From contig NZ_JANAVO010000016.1 of assembly GCF_024213555.1 (NCBI RefSeq), forward strand, positions 30,539-94,538: 64,000 nt of DNA. Direction: 5' to 3'. The stretch is from Allokutzneria sp. A3M-2-11 16. Its GTDB lineage: Bacteria > Actinomycetota > Actinomycetes > Mycobacteriales > Pseudonocardiaceae. Below, piece by piece: positions 58,512-64,000 of the stretch. The stretch's first letter is position 1. Each line of letters starts with the position of its first letter. Under the pieces are notes generated by a model, which did no database searches, had not been told where the DNA came from, and saw only the letters and a program-made list of their open reading frames with translations. Both the position numbers and the translations under genes were made by a program.

Positions 58512-59285
58512 ATGACACGACCGAACGCGCCGCGGTGGCTGCCGCTGGGCAATGGAAGTCCGGCAGCTTCAATGCTCGACCCCGCGAGCGGGTCTTCGGC
58601 AAGGGTGTACTGCTTCCCGCACGCCGGTGCCAGCGCCGCCGTCTACGCGCCGTGGCGCGGCCTCGCGGGGGACCGGCTGGCGATCTGCCCAGTGCAGCCG
58701 CCGGGCCGGGCCGAGCGCTTCCGTGAGAAGCCGTTCACCACGGTGGACAGCCTGGTCGACGAGCTGGTCGCGGACATCGGCGACCAGTTCACCGGGAACT
58801 ACGCGTTCTTCGGGCACTCCATGGGCGCGCTGGTGGCCTTCGAGGTGACCCGCAAGCTGCGCGCGATCGGCGCCCAGCTGCCGAAGCACCTGTTCGTCTC
58901 CGGTCGCGCCGCCCCGCAGCTGCCCGACACCCGCAAGCAGCTGCGCGCCCTGCCGCAGCCGGAGCTGATCGCGGAGCTGAAGCGGCTCGGCGGCATGCCG
59001 GACGCGGTGCTCAACGAGCCGGAGCTGCTGGAGCTGTTCATCCCGCTGTTCCGCGCCGACCTCACCGTGAACGAGGCGTACACCCATCGCTCCGAGGAGC
59101 CGCTGCCGATCCCGCTGACCACCCTCGGCGGTCACGGCGACCCGCGCGCCGACGACGACGAGCTCAAGGCGTGGGGCGAGCTCACCGCGGACCGGTTCGC
59201 GCTGCACACCTACCCCGGCGGCCACTTCTACCTGGAGAAGAAGGCGGGCGAGCTGATCGACATGTTCGCCGCCGAGCTGGGCTGA
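58512..59285 (+). CDS. Type II thioesterase (alpha/beta hydrolase, GrsT/RifR type)
   Basis: ATG 58512 is preferred over the in-frame GTG 58506 because AGGGAGTGG sits just upstream; 257 aa. Motifs: CFPHAGASAAVYAPW near the N-terminus, PPGRAERF, nucleophile S103 in GHSMG, and the C-terminal His in PGGHFYLE. Stand-alone enzymes of this type usually clear misprimed or stalled acyl groups from carrier proteins. No PKS in the window ends in a thioesterase domain, so this protein could also take part in product release, but nothing in the sequence proves that. It lies 9 bp after the FkbH-like gene and 4 bp before the phosphopantetheinyl transferase, within one apparent operon. Confidence 0.93.
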   Translation: MTRPNAPRWLPLGNGSPAASMLDPASGSSARVYCFPHAGASAAVYAPWRGLAGDRLAICPVQPPGRAERFREKPFTTVDSLVDELVADIGDQFTGNYAFFGHSMGALVAFEVTRKLRAIGAQLPKHLFVSGRAAPQLPDTRKQLRALPQPELIAELKRLGGMPDAVLNEPELLELFIPLFRADLTVNEAYTHRSEEPLPIPLTTLGGHGDPRADDDELKAWGELTADRFALHTYPGGHFYLEKKAGELIDMFAAELG

Positions 59286-59289
59286 CCCG

Positions 59290-59790
59290 GTGGACGTCTG
59301 GCTGGGCCCCGTGGGCGAGGCCAGGGCGATGCTGCGGTCGGTCCTCGGGACCTCGGAGATCATCCGCGAGAAGTCCGGCCGCCCCCGGGTGGAGGGCGGT
59401 CCGGACTTCAACCTGTCGCACTCCGGCGACCTGGCGGCGCTCGCGGTCTCCTGGGACCGCCGCGTCGGGGTCGACGTCGAGCAGCACCGGGAGCTGGACC
59501 ACCTGGGCATGGCCGCGCGGGTGTTGCGGCCGAGCGAGCACGCGGCGATCGCGGCGTTGCCCGCAGACCGGCAGGCCGAGGCGTTCTTCCGTTATTGGAC
59601 GGTCAAAGAGGCCTATGTGAAGGTGACCGGCCAGGGCCTGAGCGGACTTCCCGGGCCGGAATACGTCTCCAATTCCCTGATCGTGGACGGAGAACTCTGG
59701 TCCGTCGCCGAACTCGTTCTCCCACAAGGGTATTCGGGCGCCGTGGTGTCACCGGGACCGCCCTTCGCGGTCACCCTGCGAACGTGGTGA
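59290..59790 (+). CDS. Sfp-type 4'-phosphopantetheinyl transferase, N-terminally short
   Basis: 166 aa from GTG 59290. Family motifs are present in order: GRPRVEGGPDFNLSHSGDL (about 30-48), VGVDVEQ (Mg2+-binding Asp and Glu) and WTVKEAYVKVTGQGL (catalytic Glu/Lys). The enzyme should convert apo-ACPs to holo form, here presumably the PKS ACPs and the pathway ACP. Sfp-type proteins are normally about 220-240 aa; here only about 40 residues precede the FNLSHS motif, so roughly 50 residues of the N-terminal half are missing and no in-frame start exists upstream. It may be a compact active form or a decayed copy. Its stop abuts the stop of the convergent gene at 59791 with no space for a terminator. 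Confidence 0.88.
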   Translation: MDVWLGPVGEARAMLRSVLGTSEIIREKSGRPRVEGGPDFNLSHSGDLAALAVSWDRRVGVDVEQHRELDHLGMAARVLRPSEHAAIAALPADRQAEAFFRYWTVKEAYVKVTGQGLSGLPGPEYVSNSLIVDGELWSVAELVLPQGYSGAVVSPGPPFAVTLRTW

Positions 59791-60090
59791 TCAGCAGGTG
59801 CGCCCGATGTAGTGGGCGCCCTTGGTGTAGGGCCAGGCGCCGATGTGGGTGATGCCCGGGCCCACACACCTCTCGACGTCGCCGTGCGGCCACTTGTCGA
59901 CCGAGATCAGCACCTTCGTGCGGTTGTCGCAGTGGTTGTAGTACGCAAGTCCCGACGGCCAGTTGTGGTAGAAGCCGCAGGTGCCGCGCGCCGACGCGGT
60001 GTCATCCGCGATGGCCGGAGCGGCCCCCGTGAGGCTCAACGCCGCGGCTGCCGCGACCACCGCGAGAGTGGCGGAAGTTCTTCTGCGCAT
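59791..60090 (-). CDS. Small secreted four-cysteine protein, DUF6355-like
   Basis: 99 aa, starting at the ATG whose first base is 60090, after GAGGAG. The open frame continues upstream, but only this start gives a proper signal peptide: MRRRTSATL, a hydrophobic alanine-rich core and APAIADD as the likely cleavage region (about residue 29). The mature part of about 70 residues has four cysteines (GTCGFY, NHCDN, ERCVGPG, terminal GRTC), suitable for two disulfides. The CGFY...YYNHC...CVGPG...YIG pattern matches, from memory, the actinobacterial DUF6355 'natural product biosynthesis' proteins, whose function I do not know. It is exported and convergent with the PKS operon, ending exactly where the phosphopantetheinyl transferase ends. 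Confidence 0.8.
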   Translation of the reverse strand: MRRRTSATLAVVAAAAALSLTGAAPAIADDTASARGTCGFYHNWPSGLAYYNHCDNRTKVLISVDKWPHGDVERCVGPGITHIGAWPYTKGAHYIGRTC

Positions 60091-60122
60091 GATTCTCCTC
60101 GTGAGTCGGATTGGTGGCGCAG

Positions 60123-60152
60123 AACATATTCGCCCGTTTCGCTGGCGGACAA
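60123..60152 (-). promoter_or_regulatory. Putative sigma70-type promoter of the small secreted protein gene
   Basis: On the minus strand, TTGTCC (60152-60147) and TATGTT (60128-60123) are separated by 18 bp, followed by about 32 bp to the start codon with its GAGGAG ribosome binding site. This fits a housekeeping promoter and suggests the secreted protein has its own transcript. Confidence 0.45.
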
Positions 60153-60227
60153 GACTTTGTATTTCCTTAGGGTTTTCCGGGAAAGGTGAAAACTGATCCG
60201 CGATGCCGATGTGGCCTGGGATGACAG

Positions 60228-60279
60228 TTCCGCGCCGGGTGTCCCCGTGTACCCGTAACAGGGGACGCCTCGCGCGGAA
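60228..60279 (-). terminator. Nested inverted repeat downstream of the SARP-type regulator
   Basis: TTCCGCGC (60228-60235) pairs with GCGCGGAA (60272-60279), and inside it GTCCCC (60241-60246) pairs with GGGGAC (60261-60266). It lies about 50 bp beyond the stop of the minus-strand regulator, where a terminator is expected; it is imperfect and has no T-run. Confidence 0.45.
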
Positions 60280-60326
60280 ACTCAACGATTTCCGCAGAGT
60301 GCCGAGTGTTGGTGAAAGGGGCGCGA

Positions 60327-63077
60327 TCAGGAGGGAATGCGAATCCTGCTCCATTCCGGAACGGGTGCGGACACGATGGCCGTGACGGGCGCACGCGGGG
60401 CGCCGAGCCCGGCGGCGACGTGCCGGTGGTGCAGCTCGCGCAGGTCGTCCCCGAGCAGGTCTTCGGCGGCCACCCCGTCCAGCCACGCCGCGGCGTTGCG
60501 GTGCTTCTCCGCCCGAGCCACGCGGGGGAGCTGGGCGTAGGCGGTGTCGCGCACCAACGCCTGGCAGAACACGTAACCCTGCTCGCCGCCGATCCCGCCC
60601 ACCCGGACCCGGCGCAGCACCTCGCGGCGTTCCAGCTGCTCAAGGCACTGCACGACGCCCTCGATCTCGTCGTGGCCACCGACGGCGGCGATCGCGGAGG
60701 CGGTCACCGTCTCGCCGAACACCGCGGCGTCCTGCACCACGGCCTTCTCCGCGACGGAGAGCGTGTCCAGCCGCGCGGCCACCACGCTGCGCACCTGGTT
60801 CGGCGGCAGCAGGTCGTCGCGCGAACGGCCGACGCGGATCATCCTGGCGTACTCGATCGCGAACAGCGGGTTCCCGCCGACCCGTCCGACCAGCGCCCGC
60901 CGGTGCTGCGCGGACCAGCCGCCGTGGGCGGTCCCGTCGTCCAGCATCGAGTCCAGCAGCTCGCCGACCGCGTGCTCCGACAACGGGTCCAGGGTCATCG
61001 TGGTCACGTTGCGGGCGCCGCCGTGCCAGCCCTGCCGCTGTTCCAGCAGCTCCGGCCGCGCGCTCGCGACGACCAGCAGCGGCACCGGCCCGACCCCGTC
61101 GGACAGGCCCGCGACGAACTCCAGCAGCTCGTCGTCGGCGCGGTGCAGGTCCTCGACCACGGTCACCAGCGGCTCGTCCGCGGCCAGTTCCTCCAGCAGC
61201 CTGCGCAGCGCCGCGAAGGTCTCGGCGGAGTCCACCAGGTGCCACGGCCGCGCCGGGAAACCGGTCAGCGGCAGCAGTCCGGCCACCGTCCGCGCGCCGA
61301 GGTCACCGGTGCCGAACAGCTTGTGCGCCAACCGGTTCAGCTTCGTCTCGGCCACCGTCGCGGAGTCGCCGTGCTCGATGCCCACGCACGCCCGGGTCAG
61401 CTCCGTCAGCGTGCGCGAGGTGATGTCGTCGCCGAAGTACGGCACCCGCGCGGTGATCATCCTGGCGTCGGCCGTGCCTTCGGAGAACTCGGTCAGCAGC
61501 CGGGTCTTGCCGATCCCGGCCTCGCCGAGCACGGTCAGCAGCTGCGGCCGCTGCCTGCGCCGCACCTGGGCGAGGGTGCCGCGGAGCAGCTCCAGGTCCC
61601 GCTCGCGGTCCAGGAAGGGAACGGTGGTGTGCCTGCCGATGCCGATCACCGGCTTCTCCCGGACGGCCTCCGCCTTCCACACCGCGGGCACCTCGGAGGT
61701 CGTCGAGTAGACGATCAACGGGGCGCTGGCCTGCCGCGTTGTGTCGCAGACCCACACCGGCCCGCAGCGCACCACCGTGGTCATCAGCACGCAGCTGTCC
61801 ACCACCGCGCCCGCCACCATCGGCGCGGCCTCGCCCGGCCGGAACTTCGCCAGCACCTCGCCGGTGGCGATCGCGATGCGCAGGTCCGCCCCGCTCGGCG
61901 CGGCCGGGTCCTGCCCGACGAGCCGGTCCCGGATGGTCAGCGCCGTCCGCACCGCCCGCGCGGCGTCGTCCTCGTGCGTCCTCGGCACGCCGAACACCGC
62001 GAGCAGCACCGAGCCGACCGCGCCGATCACCGTGCCCCCCGCGTGCTCGACCTCGGCGCGCACGGTCACGCTGATGTCCAGGAACGTCTGGTCCACGTCC
62101 TCGGGGTCCTTGCCCGTCGGCTGCCTGGGCGCGACCGCCATGACGCTGACGAGCTTGCGCTCCGCGCACGGCTCCACGACGAGCGCGGCCGCGTTCGGCT
62201 CCGACTCCTGCCGCAGGCTGACCACCTTGGGCCTGCTCGTGGGCAGCGACACCAGCGTCCGCGGCGGCGCCGCGGGTTCGGGCAGCACCAGCGGCGTCAC
62301 CGAGGCGGTCGACGGCAGCTGGAGCGCGGTGTCGTGGTCGAGGATCGCCCGCTCCAGCTCCTGGAGCTCGCGCCCCGGTTCCAGCCCGAGCCCGTCCACC
62401 AGCGCCGTCCGCGTCCGCCGGTAGACCTGCAACGCGTCGACGTGCCGCCCGCACCGGTAGAGCGCCGTCATCAGCTGTCGGCACAACCGCTCCCGGTGCG
62501 GCTCCGCCTCGAACAGCGGCTCCAGTTCGCCGAGCACATCCGGGTGCCGCCCGCGGGCCAGCTCGACGTCGAAGTAGTCCTCCATCACCGAGACCCGCAT
62601 GTCGTGCAGCTTCGCCAGTTCCGGCCAGTTCACCCCGGTCTCGACCAGGTCGGCCAGCACCGGCCCGCGCCACAGCGCCAGCGCTTCCCGCAGCGCCTGC
62701 GCGGCCTGGTCGCTGCGCCCTTCCGTCAGCGCGACGCGCCCTGCCTGCGCCAGGGATTCGAACCGGGAGAGGTCGATGCGTTCCGGCTCCACCCGCAGCA
62801 CGTACCCCGGCGCGTGGGTGAGCAGCAGCGGCGTGTGCGCCGCGTCGGAGTTCGACGCGAGCACCGTCCGCAGGCCCGACACCGCGTTCTGCACCATCTT
62901 GCGCGCCGTCGAGGGCACGTCGTCCGGCCACAGCGCCCGGAGCAGCCTGCTCGTCGCCACCACCTCGTTGGCGTGCAGCAGCAGGTAGCCGAGGACCGCG
63001 CGTTGCTTGGTCCCCTTGAGGGGCGCCACCACACCGCGGTCGACCACTTCGAGTGAACCCAACACACTGAATTGCAT
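60327..63077 (-). CDS. SARP-family regulator fused to a cyclase-like domain and an AAA ATPase domain
   Basis: 916 aa. Residues 1-95 (MQFSVLGSLEVVDRG..., LPLKGTKQR-like segment) are an OmpR-type winged helix; 100-245 are a bacterial transcriptional activation domain (TPR-like) ending EPGRELQELERAIL. Residues about 310-460 resemble a class III nucleotide cyclase domain (RKLVSVMAVAP, EHAGGTVIGAVGSVLLAVFGVPRTHEDDAARAV, ATGEVLA). The usual metal-binding Asp segment (FADLVG in active members) reads VMAVAP, so cyclase activity is doubtful. Residues about 480-900 are an AAA/STAND ATPase with Walker A (GEAGIGKTRLL) and Walker B-like (VTVVEDLH). No C-terminal LuxR helix-turn-helix is visible. SARPs activate antibiotic clusters by binding direct repeats at promoters; this is the only regulator in the window and the best candidate pathway activator. 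Confidence 0.9.
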   Translation of the reverse strand: MQFSVLGSLEVVDRGVVAPLKGTKQRAVLGYLLLHANEVVATSRLLRALWPDDVPSTARKMVQNAVSGLRTVLASNSDAAHTPLLLTHAPGYVLRVEPERIDLSRFESLAQAGRVALTEGRSDQAAQALREALALWRGPVLADLVETGVNWPELAKLHDMRVSVMEDYFDVELARGRHPDVLGELEPLFEAEPHRERLCRQLMTALYRCGRHVDALQVYRRTRTALVDGLGLEPGRELQELERAILDHDTALQLPSTASVTPLVLPEPAAPPRTLVSLPTSRPKVVSLRQESEPNAAALVVEPCAERKLVSVMAVAPRQPTGKDPEDVDQTFLDISVTVRAEVEHAGGTVIGAVGSVLLAVFGVPRTHEDDAARAVRTALTIRDRLVGQDPAAPSGADLRIAIATGEVLAKFRPGEAAPMVAGAVVDSCVLMTTVVRCGPVWVCDTTRQASAPLIVYSTTSEVPAVWKAEAVREKPVIGIGRHTTVPFLDRERDLELLRGTLAQVRRRQRPQLLTVLGEAGIGKTRLLTEFSEGTADARMITARVPYFGDDITSRTLTELTRACVGIEHGDSATVAETKLNRLAHKLFGTGDLGARTVAGLLPLTGFPARPWHLVDSAETFAALRRLLEELAADEPLVTVVEDLHRADDELLEFVAGLSDGVGPVPLLVVASARPELLEQRQGWHGGARNVTTMTLDPLSEHAVGELLDSMLDDGTAHGGWSAQHRRALVGRVGGNPLFAIEYARMIRVGRSRDDLLPPNQVRSVVAARLDTLSVAEKAVVQDAAVFGETVTASAIAAVGGHDEIEGVVQCLEQLERREVLRRVRVGGIGGEQGYVFCQALVRDTAYAQLPRVARAEKHRNAAAWLDGVAAEDLLGDDLRELHHRHVAAGLGAPRAPVTAIVSAPVPEWSRIRIPS

Positions 63078-63204
63078 CCGCTACCCCAGTTCACGGCCCA
63101 GGTATTCCAGCTGATCCCAGAGTTGCCGGACCGGCTCCGGGCCGCAATGGAACGGGGGGAATCTTGGACTTTGTACCTGAATCTCGCTCAGTTACGTTCG
63201 GCAC

Positions 63205-63233
63205 TTGACAGTCCCGAGGTCCTCCGATAGTCG
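63205..63233 (+). promoter_or_regulatory. Promoter-like TTGACA-17-TAGTCG pointing right, with no gene to serve
   Basis: TTGACA (63205-63210) and TAGTCG (63228-63233) are 17 bp apart in the 238-bp gap between the SARP gene start (63077) and the nitroreductase gene stop (63316). Both neighbours are on the minus strand, so this would transcribe antisense to the nitroreductase. It may be chance. I see nothing else convincing in this gap, not even a clear promoter for the SARP gene. Confidence 0.25.
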
Positions 63234-63315
63234 AGCCGAATCGCGGCGGCCCTGACCTGCGGATCGTCGGTGAACGCGGGCTCGTCGTCCTCTACAAATG
63301 ACTAGTAATCGTTGA

Positions 63316-63741
63316 TTACCGCCCGATTCCCCGGCTCAGCGCGACCACCGGGATGGTTCGGGAGGCACGTCGCTGAAAATCTCCGAACGCCGCGTTGACC
63401 TCCACCTGCCGGGCGTACAAGGCGTCCCGCTCGGCTCCTTCGGTGAAGCTCACCTCCGCGTCGAACCGCTCCGCCCCGACCTCCACCACGGCTCGCCCGT
63501 TCGCCACGAGGTTGTGGTACCACGCCGGGTGCCGCGCATCGCCCCCGTTGGACGCGAAGATCACGAACCGCTCGCCGTCCGCCAGGTAGAGCACCGGCGT
63601 CGTCCGCTCCTGCCCGCTGCGCGCGCCCACCGTCGTCAGCAACAGCAACGGCGCGTCGGCGTAGGTGCCGCTCATCGCCCCGTTGTTGCCACGGAACTCG
63701 TCGATGACCTTTTCGTTGTAGCTGCGGCTGTCCGTCGTCAT
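63316..63741 (-). CDS. Deazaflavin (F420)-dependent nitroreductase family protein (DDN-like)
   Basis: 141 aa. The start whose first base is 63741 (MTTDSRSYNEK...) is preferred to the longer in-frame ATG at 63840: GGTGGGT precedes it and the added N-terminus is proline-rich and unlike the family. Family features are NNGAMSG, LLLLTTVGARSGQERTTPVLYL, SNGGDARHPAWYHNL and the C-terminal AFGDFQRR...RTIPVVALSR. Members bind F420 or heme and reduce varied small molecules; the substrate cannot be told. It could be a tailoring or detoxifying enzyme of the cluster or an unrelated neighbour; it lies beyond the regulator and is not in the PKS operon. A short palindrome, GTAATC-GTT-GATTAC (63305-63319), covers its stop codon. 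Confidence 0.88.
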   Translation of the reverse strand: MTTDSRSYNEKVIDEFRGNNGAMSGTYADAPLLLLTTVGARSGQERTTPVLYLADGERFVIFASNGGDARHPAWYHNLVANGRAVVEVGAERFDAEVSFTEGAERDALYARQVEVNAAFGDFQRRASRTIPVVALSRGIGR

Positions 63742-63880
63742 ACCCACCACAACGCCGCCGCCGCTGATCCATTCCGCTTGCCGCTGTTCTGGTTCCGGCG
63801 CGGGGTCGGCTTGACCTGGGCCCCTTGCCTTCCAGTCCACGCCTGCACCACGCTGGAACCGTCACGCTCCAGCGTCACTT

Positions 63881-63911
63881 CCGGGACGTCCGTCCACTGT
63901 GGACGTCCCGG
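63881..63911 (-). terminator. Perfect hairpin just after the stop of the right-edge minus-strand gene
   Basis: CCGGGACGTC (63881-63890) and GACGTCCCGG (63902-63911) form a perfect 10-bp stem with an 11-nt loop. It directly abuts the TAG at 63914-63912 of the minus-strand partial gene, the expected place for a terminator. The loop overlaps the palindrome GTCCACTGTGGAC (63892-63904). It separates that gene from the nitroreductase gene. Confidence 0.65.
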
Positions 63912-64000
63912 CTATAGCACCAATGGGCAGTCCACCCTGATGTTGCGCAAGGGCACCTGGTCAGGATCGATCCATTTCGGTGGGATGAAGCTCGGTATCC
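63912..64000 (-). CDS. C-terminal end of an unidentified minus-strand gene, cut by the window edge
   Basis: The minus strand is open from the right edge to a TAG at 63914-63912, giving 28 residues that include FIPPKWIDPDQVPLRN and end DCPLVL. The composition looks like a real protein end, and a perfect hairpin follows the stop at once. The WIDPDxxPLRN ending reminds me of some HNH endonuclease-type proteins, but this is too short to call. The 139 bp between the hairpin and the nitroreductase start hold only a small inverted repeat, CGCTGGA/TCCAGCG (63851-63874). Confidence 0.5.
   Translation of the reverse strand, partial: IPSFIPPKWIDPDQVPLRNIRVDCPLVL

Noticed and set aside
60091..60486. Extended N-terminus of the small secreted protein
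   Set aside because: The upstream open frame is unlike a protein and would hide the signal peptide; the ATG with first base 60090 has GAGGAG and a promoter-like sequence before it.
60306..63056. A 916-codon + strand frame opposite the SARP regulator
   Set aside because: The minus-strand translation has clear SARP and ATPase motifs; the + strand translation is low-complexity and has none.
1..64000. NRPS domains, CRISPR arrays, tRNA/rRNA genes, insertion sequences or integrases
   Set aside because: No adenylation or condensation motifs, no regular spacer arrays, no RNA-gene-like sequences and no transposase reading frames were seen; the carrier domain at the end of F looks NRPS-like but has no NRPS partner.

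Overview
The window is a 64-kb slice of a modular type I polyketide synthase (PKS) gene cluster. DNA is very GC-rich, start codons are ATG or GTG, and the PKS and regulator architectures are actinomycete-like. A rare-actinomycete genus (Pseudonocardiales such as Lentzea, Saccharothrix or Amycolatopsis) is my guess from style only. The 5' end of the assembly line lies outside the window; the first gene is entered in the middle of a ketoreductase (KR) domain.

Layout. Positions 1-55136 hold seven PKS genes, all on the + strand, here called A-G. A (1-6965) is partial: the end of a KR and an ACP, then one fully reducing module. B (6984-17141) has two DH-KR modules. C (17328-21722) has one KR module. 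D (21739-37683) has three modules: DH-ER-KR, DH-KR and DH-KR. E (37686-43970) has one fully reducing module. F (44179-52434) has one KR module plus a module with no acyltransferase (AT). G (52431-55136) is a KS-AT didomain whose KS has lost its cysteine and one histidine and which has no ACP. Docking-domain types fit the order A>B>C>D>E>F. Reading AT and reductive domains, the ten elongation modules give, after the unknown upstream chain: saturated C2; C=C; C=C with methyl; hydroxyl; saturated C2; C=C; C=C; saturated with methyl; hydroxyl; and a last unit of unknown extender with hydroxyl.

Positions 55200-58502 form a compact operon of four genes (hydroxyacyl dehydrogenase, small ACP, acyl-CoA dehydrogenase, FkbH-like protein). 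This is the gene set and order that makes methoxymalonyl-ACP in other clusters, but the O-methyltransferase is missing, so the expected product is hydroxymalonyl-ACP. It is followed by a type II thioesterase and a short Sfp-type phosphopantetheinyl transferase.

The right end (59791-64000) is on the minus strand. It holds a small secreted cysteine-containing protein, a 916-aa SARP/cyclase-like/ATPase regulator, an F420-type nitroreductase-family protein, and the last codons of another gene.

The most unusual part is 48703-58502. A module whose AT core has been removed while the flanking linkers remain is translationally coupled to a KS-dead KS-AT protein, next to genes for an ACP-bound hydroxymalonyl unit. 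A plausible reading is a split terminal module in which the dead-KS protein delivers hydroxymalonate in trans. No thioesterase domain ends the line, so chain release is unexplained.
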